Part shown: positions 48,932-57,305 of the stretch, piece by piece | Layout: each line of letters opens with the position of its first letter | Position numbering within the stretch: the stretch's first letter is position 1 | Assembly: GCA_963724135.1 (NCBI GenBank) | Contig: CAVRTA010000006.1 | Span: 620,001 to 684,000, forward strand | Origin: DATLGB01 sp963724135 | Lineage (GTDB): Bacteria; Actinomycetota; Thermoleophilia; Solirubrobacterales; Solirubrobacteraceae | Reading direction: 5' to 3' | DNA: 64,000 nucleotides | Position numbers and translations under genes: made by a program | Notes under the pieces: generated by a model | Databases searched by the model: none | Seen by the model: only the letters and a program-made list of their open reading frames with translations | What the model was told of the DNA's origin: nothing

Positions 48932-49660
48932 AACGCTTGATGCGGGCGTCGAGGTCGTCGTAGAGGGTGCGGATGGCGCTGAAGATCTCGTCCGCGACGC
49001 GCTGCTGCTGGTCGCGCGACGGGTCGGAGACGCGATCCCAGATCAAGCCGTCGCCGAACTCGACGTAGACCTTCGGGAACTGGCCGCGCTTCCAGTTGCG
49101 CACGCGCGACGAGCCGTGGATGGCGACGGGCACGACCGGCGCGCCGGACTCCAGCGCCAGGCGGCCGATGCCGCGCTTGGGCTTCTCGCTCAGTGTCGCC
49201 GGTGCGCGAGCGCCCGCCCTCGCAGTACATGACGATCGGCCCGCCGCGCTCGAGGATCGCGTGAGCGGTGATGAAGGACTCCTCGTCCTGCACGCCGCGG
49301 CGGACCGGGAACACGCCGCCGGGGGTGTAGATCCCCGCGCTGCATGAACCCCTTGAACATCTGTGACTTGGCCATGAACTGCACGCGCCTGCGGATGCCG
49401 GCGCCGACGAAGAAGTGGTCCATGAAGCTGAAGTGGTTGGGCGCGAGGATGACCGGCCCGGCGACCGGCACCTTCCAGCTCTGGTGCGAGCTCAGGCGGA
49501 AGAACGTCCACGCGTACAGCGAGGTGAGCATGCGGACGACCTCGTAGACCGGGCCGGGCGCGGCGCGCCGGACGCGCGCGTGGGCGTGGTCGAAGGTCTC
49601 CTTCGGGCGCGGGTCCTTGTAGACCTGCGCCTTCATCGACGCGAGCTTCTCCTCCGCCAT
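48930..49660 (-). pseudogene. PlsC-like 1-acyl-glycerol-3-phosphate acyltransferase, two frameshifts
   Basis: About 240 residues over three frames. It has ILAPNHFSFMDHFFVGAGI (the NHxxxxD acyltransferase motif), VQFMAKSQMFKGFMQ, then IVMYCEGGRSRTG (the EGxRS phosphate-binding motif) and ESGAPVVPVAIHGSSRVRN (motif IV). Breaks are near 49338 and 49200, both one extra base. Corrected, it would be an intact membrane-linked acyltransferase of phosphatidic-acid synthesis. Start ATG 49660, 25 bases from the divergent TauE-like gene. Confidence 0.83.
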
Positions 49661-49685
49661 CGCCCCGGAGCGTACCCTCCGGCGC

Positions 49686-50399
49686 GTGGGAGCGCTCGCC
49701 GTCTTCCTTGGCGCGCTCGTGCAATCCGCGACGGGATTCGGCTTCGCGCTCGTCGCGGCGCCCCTGCTGTTCGCGACCGTGGGCCCCGAGCAGGCGGTGT
49801 GGTCGCTGAACGCGCTCGCGCTCGTCGTCAACGGCATCACGCTGCTGCTCGAGGGACGGCGGCCGGAGCCCCTCGGCCGCCTCGTGATCACGGTGCTCGC
49901 CTGGTCGCTGCCCGGCATGGTCGCAGGCGCCTACGTGCTGCAGGCGGCCGGGAAGGTGACGCTCCAGGTGGCGCTGACGGCCGCGATCCTGGCCACGCTC
50001 GCGCTGCGGCTGCGCCCGCGGGGCGTGCAGGTCGCGGCGCCGGAGTGGGCGGCGCCGGCGACCGGCGTGGCCACCGGCCTGCTCACCACGTCGCTGTCCA
50101 CAGGAGGTCCGCCGCTCGTCCTGCTCCTGCTCGGACGCGGCCATCGGCCCGAGCGCGTGCGCGACACGCTGAGCACCGTCTTCATCGCGCAGGCGCTGCT
50201 CGGGCTCGGTGTGCTGGCGGCGACCGGGACCGGCGGCGCTCCGGACGCGAGCCTGCTCGTGCTGGCGGGCGCCGCCGTGCTCGGCCAGCTCGCCGGGCGC
50301 CCGCTCTTCGGCCGTCTCGCCGAGCGCGGCTACGAATCCGCGCTCACGGCTGTCCTGCTGTTCTCGGCGACCGTCGGTCTGGTCGCCGTCCTAGCCTGA
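49686..50399 (+). CDS. TauE/SafE family sulfite/anion exporter
   Basis: A 237-residue membrane protein with about eight helices: FLGALVQSATGFGFALVAAP at the N-terminus, FATVGPEQAVWSLNALALVV, and LTTSLSTGGPPLVLLLLGRG in the second half. The two related halves and the GxGFxLxxxP motif are typical of TauE/SafE. The start is GTG 49686. Relatives export sulfite or sulfoacetate; the substrate here is unknown. It precedes the phosphodiesterase gene by 7 bases. Confidence 0.85.
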   Translation: MGALAVFLGALVQSATGFGFALVAAPLLFATVGPEQAVWSLNALALVVNGITLLLEGRRPEPLGRLVITVLAWSLPGMVAGAYVLQAAGKVTLQVALTAAILATLALRLRPRGVQVAAPEWAAPATGVATGLLTTSLSTGGPPLVLLLLGRGHRPERVRDTLSTVFIAQALLGLGVLAATGTGGAPDASLLVLAGAAVLGQLAGRPLFGRLAERGYESALTAVLLFSATVGLVAVLA

Positions 50400-50406
50400 C
50401 CGCGCG

Positions 50407-51114
50407 ATGGCGACGTTCCTGGTGCAGATCTCCGACTCGCACATGCGCGCGGGGCCGGAGGGCGACGCTTCCGCCACGGCGCTGACGCGAGTCGTGGAGG
50501 AGATCTGCGCGCTGCCGCTGGCGCCCGCGGCGATCCTCTTCAGCGGCGATCTGGCCGACGACGGGCACCCCGACAGCTACGACCGGGTGAAGTCACTGCT
50601 CGCGCCGCTGAAGGCCCCGGTGCACGTGCTCGCCGGCAACCATGACGACCCGGGCGCGCTGGCCGCCGTGTTCGGCACCGACGACGACTTCACGGTCGGC
50701 GAGCTGCGCCTGCTGTGCGCGCCGACGCGGATCGAAGGCAGTGACGCAGGTTCGCTGGACGTCGACGCGCTCGCCGCCCGGCTCGACGAGCGCCCGACCG
50801 TGATCGCCATCCACCACCCGCCGCTGCGCACCGGCATCCAGGCCATCGACGAGCTCGGGCTGCCCACGATCCAGCGCGAGGCGCTCGGCGACGTCCTCGC
50901 CGCCTCGCCGCAGGTCAAGCGCGTCGTTTGCGGCCACGTGCACCGCATGACGTTCGAGACGCTGGGCGGCGTCGGCGTGTTCACCTGCCCGGCGACCTAC
51001 CTGAACATCGACCCCGGCCCGCGCGGCGCGTTCGCCTTCGTCGAGCGCGGCCGGGGCTTCGCGCTCCATTCGTGGATCGACGGCATGTTCGTCAGCCAGA
51101 TCCAGCCGGTATAA
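50407..51114 (+). CDS. Metallophosphoesterase, cyclic nucleotide phosphodiesterase (CpdA)-like
   Basis: A 235-residue class III phosphodiesterase with a full set of metal motifs: LVQISDSHMR (D-x-H), LFSGDLADDG (GD), VLAGNHDDPG (GNHD), AIHHPPLRTG and VVCGHVHRMTF (GHxH). This set matches the 3',5'-cAMP phosphodiesterase CpdA type. Start ATG 50407 follows the TauE stop by 7 bases. The biotinyl-domain gene is 11 bases downstream, so all three may be one operon. Confidence 0.87.
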   Translation: MATFLVQISDSHMRAGPEGDASATALTRVVEEICALPLAPAAILFSGDLADDGHPDSYDRVKSLLAPLKAPVHVLAGNHDDPGALAAVFGTDDDFTVGELRLLCAPTRIEGSDAGSLDVDALAARLDERPTVIAIHHPPLRTGIQAIDELGLPTIQREALGDVLAASPQVKRVVCGHVHRMTFETLGGVGVFTCPATYLNIDPGPRGAFAFVERGRGFALHSWIDGMFVSQIQPV

Positions 51115-51125
51115 ACGGACACTTC

Positions 51126-51338
51126 GTGACCGTCGTCGCCGCCCACACCACCGGGACCGTCTGGCGCGTCGAGGTCAGGCCCGGCGACCACGTCGACGCC
51201 GGCGACATCGTCGTGATCCTCGAGTCGATGAAGATGGAGACGCCGGTCGAGGCGGACGAGGAGGGCACGGTCGCGCGCGTGCTCGTCGAGGAGGGCCAGA
51301 CCGTCCACGAGGGCGAGCCCGTTGTCGAGCTCGACTAG
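51126..51338 (+). CDS. Stand-alone biotinyl/lipoyl-domain protein
   Basis: A 70-residue protein that is nothing but a biotinyl domain. VVILESMKMETPVEADEEGT has the biotinylation motif (E-S-M-K-M), with the target Lys in the centre; the rest is the usual beta sandwich (GTVWRVEVRPGDHVDAGD). It would carry CO2 for a carboxylase encoded elsewhere. Start GTG 51126. Its TAG is followed directly by the GTG of the crotonase gene. Confidence 0.88.
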   Translation: MTVVAAHTTGTVWRVEVRPGDHVDAGDIVVILESMKMETPVEADEEGTVARVLVEEGQTVHEGEPVVELD

Positions 51339-52148
51339 GTGGTCACGGTCGTGACCACGGAGCTCGCCGACGGAAAGCTGCGGCTCGACCATCCGGCCGA
51401 GCACGTCGCGCGGCTGACGATCGCCAACTCCGCCAAGCGCAACGCGCTCGACCACGCGATCCTCGACGCCATCGCGGAGACCGTGCCGCGGCTCGACGCG
51501 CGCTGCCTGCTGGTGACCGGTGAAGGACCCGTGTTCAGCGCCGGCTACGACATCGGCTCGCTGCCGGGCGACGGGTTCGCCGCGGCGGCCGAGGAGCTCG
51601 TGGCGCACCCGTTCCACGCCGCCATCAGCGCGCTGGAGGACTACCCGTACCCGGCGGTCGCCGCGCTGAACGGCCACGCCATCGGCGGCGGGCTCGAGCT
51701 GGCCCTGTCGTGCGACCTGATCGTGGCCGGCGAGGACGCCGCCGTCGGGATGCCCCCGGCCAAGCTCGGGCTGATCTACTCGCACACCGGGCTGCGCAAG
51801 TTCGTCGACGCGATCGGGCTCACGCGCACCCGCCAGCTGTTCCACGTCGGCCGCAACGTCTCCGCGGCGCGCGCTGAGGCGTGGGGGCTCGTCACCGAGG
51901 TCGTGGCCCCCGACGCGCTGGCCGATCGCGGCGTCGAGCTGGCCGCCGAGATCGCCGCCAACGCGCCGCTGGCGCTGGCCGGCAACAAGCGCATCCTGCG
52001 CGAGCTCGTCCGCGCCGAGGGCGCGCTCGACCCCGCCGTCGAGCGCGAACTGGTCGCGCTGCGCGAGTCCTGCTTCGCCAGCGACGACTTCCTCGAGGGC
52101 GTTCGCGCATTTAGCGAGAAACGCCCGCCCCGCTGGACCGGTCGGTAA
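51339..52148 (+). CDS. Enoyl-CoA hydratase/isomerase family protein
   Basis: A 269-residue crotonase. It has RLTIANSAKRNALDHAILDA, GPVFSAGYDIGSLPG (first oxyanion region), and AVAALNGHAIGGGLELALSC (second). GMPPAKLGLIYSHTGLRKF carries the acidic region, and LEGVRAFSEKRPPRWTGR ends it. Start GTG 51339 abuts the previous stop; a GTG at 51351 is an alternative. With the biotinyl protein it suggests acyl-CoA degradation with a carboxylation step (inference). Confidence 0.88.
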   Translation: MVTVVTTELADGKLRLDHPAEHVARLTIANSAKRNALDHAILDAIAETVPRLDARCLLVTGEGPVFSAGYDIGSLPGDGFAAAAEELVAHPFHAAISALEDYPYPAVAALNGHAIGGGLELALSCDLIVAGEDAAVGMPPAKLGLIYSHTGLRKFVDAIGLTRTRQLFHVGRNVSAARAEAWGLVTEVVAPDALADRGVELAAEIAANAPLALAGNKRILRELVRAEGALDPAVERELVALRESCFASDDFLEGVRAFSEKRPPRWTGR

Positions 52149-52174
52149 CCCTTTCCCGTCTAGGGTTCCGGGCG

Positions 52175-52438
52175 GTGGCGATGTTCGCCCGAGGAGAGGA
52201 ACGGGGGTGGGCCCCGGGGGCCGTTCGCGGCGGCATCGCGCGCGATCACCACTACGTCGTCTTCGGTGGCGCGCGCCGGCGCCGGCTGCTCGGAACGCTC
52301 CTGCTGCTGACGATCCTCGCGGTGGCCGTGACGTTGGCGGTCGTACGGCCGGCGGCGTCCGACGACGAGGTCGTCGTTGCGCCGCTCGTCCACCACGACG
52401 ACCACATGCACGTGCGGATCGCCAGGCCGCCCCGTTAG
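52175..52438 (+). CDS. Small single-helix membrane protein, unknown
   Basis: An 87-residue protein. A charged N-terminus is followed by RRRRLLGTLLLLTILAVAVT, one membrane helix, and a His/Asp-rich outer tail (LVHHDDHMHVRIARPPR). The His-rich end could bind metal, but nothing proves it. The start is GTG 52175 or ATG 52181. No family recognised. Confidence 0.55.
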   Translation: MAMFARGEERGWAPGAVRGGIARDHHYVVFGGARRRRLLGTLLLLTILAVAVTLAVVRPAASDDEVVVAPLVHHDDHMHVRIARPPR

Positions 52439-52469
52439 CACCGTCCCGTCACGGGGCACAACCGGGGGT

Positions 52470-54185
52470 ATGCGCCGCCTTGCCGCCCTCCTGCTCGTCG
52501 TGTTCGTCCACGCTGTCCCCGCCACGGCCGCGCCACCCGCAGCCCAGCCGGTCGCGACCGGTCACGGGGGAGCCGCCGCCACGGTCGACCCCTACGCCAC
52601 ACAGGCCGCCATCGACGTGCTGCGCCGCGGCGGCAATGCCGTCGACGCGGCCGTCGCAGCCGCCGCGGTCCTCGGCGTGGTCGAGCCGTACTCGGCCGGC
52701 ATCGGTGGCGGCGGGTTCATGGTCATCCGCACGCCGGACGGGGACGTCGACACGATCGACGGCCGCGAGTTCGCCCCCGAGGCGTTCAGCGAGACCTCGT
52801 TCCAGGAGAACGGCCAGCCGATCCCCTTCCCGGAGGCGGTGACCAGCGGCCTGGGCGTCGGCGTGCCCGGGACGCCCGCCAGCTGGTCGCTGGCGCTCGA
52901 CGAGTACGGGAAGCAGTCGCTCAAGCGGGTGCTCAAGCCGGCGATGCGGCTCGCCGAGAGCGGCTTCGTCGTCGATGCGACGCTGCAGGCGCAGACCGAG
53001 GCCAACGCGGCGCGCTTCGCCGACTTCCCGGCCACGGCCGAGCTGTTCCTGCCCGGCGGCCAGCCGATCCAGGCCGGGAGCGTCCTGCGCAACCCCGATC
53101 TCGCGCGGACGTACCGCCTGATGACCAAGCGCCACTGGTCCTTCTACCGCGGCGAGATCGGCCGCGACATCGTCGACACCGTGCGCAACCCGCCGGTCCG
53201 CGACGGGGCGACGCGCACGGTCCGCCCGGGTGTGATGACGCGTGACGATCTCGTGGCCTACCGCGCCCTCCGGCGCGATCCGGTGACCACGGACTGGCGC
53301 GGCTACACCCTCGCGGGGATGGGTCCGCCCTCGAGCGGCGGCACCACCGTGCTCGAGGCGCTCAACATCCTCGAGGCCTTCGACGGCCCGCCGGCGAGCA
53401 GCGAGGAGCACCTGCACCGCATGCTCGAGGCGTCGCGGCTCGCCTTCGCCGATCGCGCGAGGTATCTCGGTGACCCGGCGTTCGTCTCGGTCCCGGCCGG
53501 CTGCCTGGTCTCGCAGGGGTTCGCCGACTCGCGCCAGCCGCTGATCGGCGACTCGGCGGGGCAGTCCCCCGCGCCGGCGGGAGACTGCGGCGCTGCCGGC
53601 AGCCAGCCGCAGCCCGACCAGGAGGGACCGAGCACGACGCATCTGACGGTCGCCGACCGCCGCGGCACGGTCGTCGCGTACACGCTGACGATCGAGCAGA
53701 CCGGCGGCAGCGGGATCGTCGTGCCCGGGCGCGGGTTCCTTCTCAACAACGAGCTCACCGACTTCGACTTCTCGCCGGGCCTGCCGAACTCACCCGCCCC
53801 GCGGAAGCGGCCGCGCTCGTCGATGGCACCGACGCTGGTGCTCGACGGCGACGAGCCCGTGCTCGCGCTGGGCTCGCCCGGGGGCTCGACGATCATCACC
53901 ACGGTCCTGCAGATCCTCGTCGACCGCTTCGAGCGCGGGATGGCGCTGGGCGACGCGATCGCCGACCCGCGCGTGTCGCAGCGCAACGGCACGACCAGCG
54001 ACGCCGAGCCGGCCTTCCTCGCCGGCCCGGACGCGGCCACGCTGCGCGCTCGGGGCCACCAGTTCCGGGAGGTCCCCGAGCTCGGCGCCGCGACCGCGAT
54101 CGAGCTCGGCACGGACGGGCAGATGCTCGCCGCCGCCGAGCCCGCCCGCCGTGGCGGCGGGTCGGCGATGGTCGTGCGTCCGTAG
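52470..54185 (+). CDS. ggt: Gamma-glutamyltransferase
   Basis: A 571-residue Ntn-hydrolase proenzyme. It has a signal peptide (LAALLLVVFVHAVPATA), then AIDVLRRGGNAVDAAVAAAA and YSAGIGGGGFMVIRT. The autocleavage nucleophile is T389 in GPSTTHLTVAD, which starts the small subunit. SSMAPTLVLDGDEPVLALGS and GSPGGSTIITTVLQILV (oxyanion region) follow. It hydrolyses or transfers gamma-glutamyl groups outside the cell. Start ATG 52470. The reading frame further upstream has no signal. Confidence 0.93.
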   Translation: MRRLAALLLVVFVHAVPATAAPPAAQPVATGHGGAAATVDPYATQAAIDVLRRGGNAVDAAVAAAAVLGVVEPYSAGIGGGGFMVIRTPDGDVDTIDGREFAPEAFSETSFQENGQPIPFPEAVTSGLGVGVPGTPASWSLALDEYGKQSLKRVLKPAMRLAESGFVVDATLQAQTEANAARFADFPATAELFLPGGQPIQAGSVLRNPDLARTYRLMTKRHWSFYRGEIGRDIVDTVRNPPVRDGATRTVRPGVMTRDDLVAYRALRRDPVTTDWRGYTLAGMGPPSSGGTTVLEALNILEAFDGPPASSEEHLHRMLEASRLAFADRARYLGDPAFVSVPAGCLVSQGFADSRQPLIGDSAGQSPAPAGDCGAAGSQPQPDQEGPSTTHLTVADRRGTVVAYTLTIEQTGGSGIVVPGRGFLLNNELTDFDFSPGLPNSPAPRKRPRSSMAPTLVLDGDEPVLALGSPGGSTIITTVLQILVDRFERGMALGDAIADPRVSQRNGTTSDAEPAFLAGPDAATLRARGHQFREVPELGAATAIELGTDGQMLAAAEPARRGGGSAMVVRP

Positions 54186-54213
54186 CGTCCGGCCACGGCC
54201 GTAGCTTGCGGCC

Positions 54214-55446
54214 ATGGACGACCTCCTCGATCGGCTGGCCGAGCTTCAGGAGCTCGGGCTCGGGCGCCGCGCACGGATGATCAGCGGCCCGCAGGGCCCC
54301 CGGGTGGTGCTGGACGGCAAGCCGGTGCTGCTGCTGTGCTCGAACAACGCCCTCGGCCTCGCCGATCACCCCCGCGTCCGCGAGGCGGCGGCCGACGCCG
54401 CCATGCGCTGGGGCGTCGGGGCTGCGTCGTCGCGCGCGGTGTCGGGGACGATGACGCTTCACCGCCGTCTCGAGGAGCGGCTGGCGGAGTTCCACCACAT
54501 CGACGCGGCGCTCCTGTTCGGGTCGGGCTACCTCGCCAACATCGGCGTCATCGGGGCGCTCGCGCAGAGGGGCCAGGTCGTCTTCTCCGACGCCCTCAAC
54601 CACGCCTCGACCGTCGACGGCTGCCGGCTGGCGGGCGCCGACGTCTTCGTCTACGCGCACGGCGACGCCGAGCATCTCGCCTGGGGGCTGCGCCAGCACG
54701 CCGGCCGCGGCGGGCTGATCGTCACCGACTCCGTCTTCGCCGCCGACGGCGACGTCGCGCCGCTCGAGGACCTCGCCACGCTCGCCCGCCGCCACGGCGT
54801 GCGACTGATGGTCGACGAGGCGCACGCGATCGGGACCTTCGGTCCCGGCGGGCGTGGAGCAGCCGCGGAGGCCGGGCTCGAGGGAGAGGTGGACGTGCTC
54901 GTCGGCACGCTGGGCAAGGCGCTCGGGTCCTACGGCGCCTACGTCGTCTGCGGCCGGCGCACCGCCCGGCTGCTGGCCGGCGCCGCGCGACCGTACGTCT
55001 ACTCCACCGCGCCCGCGCCCCCAGTCGTGGCCGGCGCGCTCGCGGCGCTCGAGCTGCTGGTCGAGCAGCCGCGGCGCGTGGAGAAGCTCGCCACCAACGC
55101 GCGCGTGCTGCGCGACGAGCTCGCTCGCGAGGGCTTCGACGTCGCCGGGTCGACCACGCACATCGTCCCGCTCGTGGTCGGAGAGGCCGGTGACGCGCTG
55201 GCCATGGCCGAGGCTGCGCTCGCGCAGGGCGTCTTCGCCGCGCCGGTCGTCTCGCCCGCCGTCCCCGCGGGCACCGCCCGTCTGCGGCTGTCCGTGATGG
55301 CCTCGCACACGCGCCCGGAGCTGGTTGAGGCCGCGCGCGTGCTCGGCCGCGCGGCCCTGCTGGCCGGGGTGCGGCCGGGCACGATGGTGCCGGTGGCCGA
55401 GGCGCAGGCCGTCGCCGAGGTCGTGCCGCTGCCGCGGGCGGCCTGA
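54214..55446 (+). CDS. PLP-dependent acyltransferase, BioF/KBL family
   Basis: A 410-residue alpha-oxoamine synthase, the family of 8-amino-7-oxononanoate synthase and glycine C-acetyltransferase. The PLP lysine is K235 in VGTLGKALGSYGAYVVC. It has LLCSNNALGLADHPRVREAA, SRAVSGTMTLHRRLEERLAE, VFSDALNHASTVDGCRL and MVDEAHAIGTFGPGGRG. Neither bio genes nor a threonine dehydrogenase is nearby, so which of the two reactions it does is open. Start ATG 54214, 28 bases after ggt. Confidence 0.9.
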   Translation: MDDLLDRLAELQELGLGRRARMISGPQGPRVVLDGKPVLLLCSNNALGLADHPRVREAAADAAMRWGVGAASSRAVSGTMTLHRRLEERLAEFHHIDAALLFGSGYLANIGVIGALAQRGQVVFSDALNHASTVDGCRLAGADVFVYAHGDAEHLAWGLRQHAGRGGLIVTDSVFAADGDVAPLEDLATLARRHGVRLMVDEAHAIGTFGPGGRGAAAEAGLEGEVDVLVGTLGKALGSYGAYVVCGRRTARLLAGAARPYVYSTAPAPPVVAGALAALELLVEQPRRVEKLATNARVLRDELAREGFDVAGSTTHIVPLVVGEAGDALAMAEAALAQGVFAAPVVSPAVPAGTARLRLSVMASHTRPELVEAARVLGRAALLAGVRPGTMVPVAEAQAVAEVVPLPRAA

Positions 55447-55468
55447 CCGACGTACCCTGGGAGCCGCG

Positions 55469-56554
55469 ATGCGCCGGCTCGTGCTGCTCCCAGCGCTCCT
55501 GGCCCTGCTCGCGGCCGGCTGCGGCGGCGACTCCGACGGGGCGGTGACCCAGGGCAAGCGGCTCAAGCTCGTCCGCGTCGGCACGTTCGCCGACCCGGTC
55601 TACGTGACGGCGCCGCCCGGCGACCGTGAGCGCATCTACGTCGTCGAGCAGGACGGGCGCATCCGCATGGTCGAGGGGTCGCGCAGGCGCACGTTCCTCG
55701 ACATCCGCGGCCTGGTCACCAGCGGCGCGGAGCAGGGGCTGCTGAGCATGGCCTTCGCGCCCGACTACGCGACCTCGCGGCGCTTCTACGTCTACTACAC
55801 GGGCCGCAGCGGCAACCAGCGCGTGGTCGAGTACCGCGCGGCCTCGCCCGGGCGCGCCGACCGCGGCTCGGCGCGCCTCGTGCTGCAGATGGCCGACTCG
55901 GAGAGCAATCACAACGGCGGGCTGCTGGTGTTCGGGCCCGATGACCGGCTCTACATCGGTACCGGCGACGGCGGCGGGGCCGGCGATCAGCACGGCGCGC
56001 GCGGGAACGCCCAGAACCTGAGCTCGCTGCTGGGCAAGATCCTGCGCATCGACCCGGCCCGCCCCGGCGCGCGGCCGGAGATCTACAGCTACGGCCTGCG
56101 CAACCCGTGGCGGTTCTCCTTCGACCGCGAGACGGACGATCTCATCATCGGCGACGTCGGCCAGAACGAGTCCGAGGAGATCGACTTCGTCCGCGACGGC
56201 GAGGGGGTCAACTTCGGCTGGCGCGTGTGGGAGGGGAACTCCCGCTACCGGGGCGACGAGGCGGCGCCCGGGCACGTGCGGCCGGTGATGACGTTCAGCC
56301 ACGACGACGGCAACTGCTCGATCACCGGCGGCGTCGTCGTGCGCGACCGGGCGGTCCCGGCCGCGTACGGCCGTTACCTGTTCGGCGACTTCTGCAAGGG
56401 CCAGATCCTGGCCGCGCGGCTGAAGATGCCGACGAGCGATCCCTACCGGACAGGCCTGGAGGTCGACAGCCTGTCGTCGTTCGGCGAGGACGGACGCGGG
56501 CGTGTGTACCTGGTCTCGCTCGACGGGCCGGTGTACCGGCTCGCGGCACGATGA
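55469..56554 (+). CDS. PQQ-dependent soluble aldose/sorbosone dehydrogenase lipoprotein
   Basis: A 361-residue lipoprotein with lipobox LLAAGC (C18). It is a six-bladed beta-propeller of the glucose/sorbosone dehydrogenase family: SESNHNGGLLVFGPDDRLYI, IGTGDGGGAGDQHGARGNAQ, SYGLRNPWRFSFD, DVGQNESEEIDF and GVNFGWRVWEG. These are the active-site and calcium-binding stretches of Asd/YliI-type enzymes, which use PQQ. No pqq biosynthesis genes are in the window. Start ATG 55469. Confidence 0.9.
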   Translation: MRRLVLLPALLALLAAGCGGDSDGAVTQGKRLKLVRVGTFADPVYVTAPPGDRERIYVVEQDGRIRMVEGSRRRTFLDIRGLVTSGAEQGLLSMAFAPDYATSRRFYVYYTGRSGNQRVVEYRAASPGRADRGSARLVLQMADSESNHNGGLLVFGPDDRLYIGTGDGGGAGDQHGARGNAQNLSSLLGKILRIDPARPGARPEIYSYGLRNPWRFSFDRETDDLIIGDVGQNESEEIDFVRDGEGVNFGWRVWEGNSRYRGDEAAPGHVRPVMTFSHDDGNCSITGGVVVRDRAVPAAYGRYLFGDFCKGQILAARLKMPTSDPYRTGLEVDSLSSFGEDGRGRVYLVSLDGPVYRLAAR

Positions 56555-57285
56555 CCGAGGACGTGCCCGAGTTCGATGTCGTCCGCGTCCGGGCGGACAA
56601 CCCGAGCCCGCTGACGCTCGACGGGACCAACACGTGGGTGCTCGGGCGCGACCCGGCCTGGGTCGTCGACCCCGGGCCCGCGCTGCCCAGCCACTGCGAC
56701 ACGATCGTGGACGTCGTCGCCGCCCGCGGGGGCGCGGGCGGCATCGTGCTCACCCACTCCCACGGCGACCACTCCGGGGGCGCGGCGGCGCTCGCCGCCG
56801 CGCTGAGGGCGCCGCTGGGCGTTCCCGGCCCGCTCGAGACGGTCCCGCTCCCGGGCCACAGCGACGATCACGTCGTCTTCATCTGGCGTGACGTCTGCTG
56901 CACCGGCGACGCGGTGCTCGGCGAGGGGAGCGTCTTCGTGGCCGGCGACATGGCCGGCTACCTCGACGGGCTGCGCGCCCTGCGCGAGCGCGACCTGCGC
57001 CTGATCTGCCCCGGTCACGGCCCGCCCGTGCACGACCCCGCCGCCAAGCTCGACGAGTACCTCGCCCATCGCCTCGACCGCGAGGCCCGGCTCGTCGCGG
57101 CGCTCGCCGACGGGGTGCGCGGCGACGAGGCGCTGCTCGACCGCGTCTGGGACGACGCGCCGCCCTACCTGCGCCCCGCGGCGGCCCTGACGCTGCACGC
57201 GCACCTGCGCAAGCTCACCGCCGAGGCCCGGCTGCCCGCCGACGTCGCTCCTCCTCCCCCGGCCGCCGAGACCCCCGCCGTCTGA
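56551..57285 (+). CDS. MBL fold metallo-hydrolase (LACTB2-like)
   Basis: A 244-residue metallo-beta-lactamase fold protein. It starts DNPSPLTLDGTNTWVLGRD, typical of the LACTB2-type subgroup, then LTHSHGDHSGGAAAL (HxHxDH), PLPGHSDDHVVF (third His), VAGDMAGYLDGL (Asp) and LICPGHGPPVHDP (last His). The C-terminal helical tail with Pro-rich end is also seen in that group. Start ATG 56551 overlaps the dehydrogenase stop (ATGA). Confidence 0.87.
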   Translation: MTEDVPEFDVVRVRADNPSPLTLDGTNTWVLGRDPAWVVDPGPALPSHCDTIVDVVAARGGAGGIVLTHSHGDHSGGAAALAAALRAPLGVPGPLETVPLPGHSDDHVVFIWRDVCCTGDAVLGEGSVFVAGDMAGYLDGLRALRERDLRLICPGHGPPVHDPAAKLDEYLAHRLDREARLVAALADGVRGDEALLDRVWDDAPPYLRPAAALTLHAHLRKLTAEARLPADVAPPPPAAETPAV

Positions 57286-57305
57286 CTGAGGACGCCGCTC
57301 GACGG

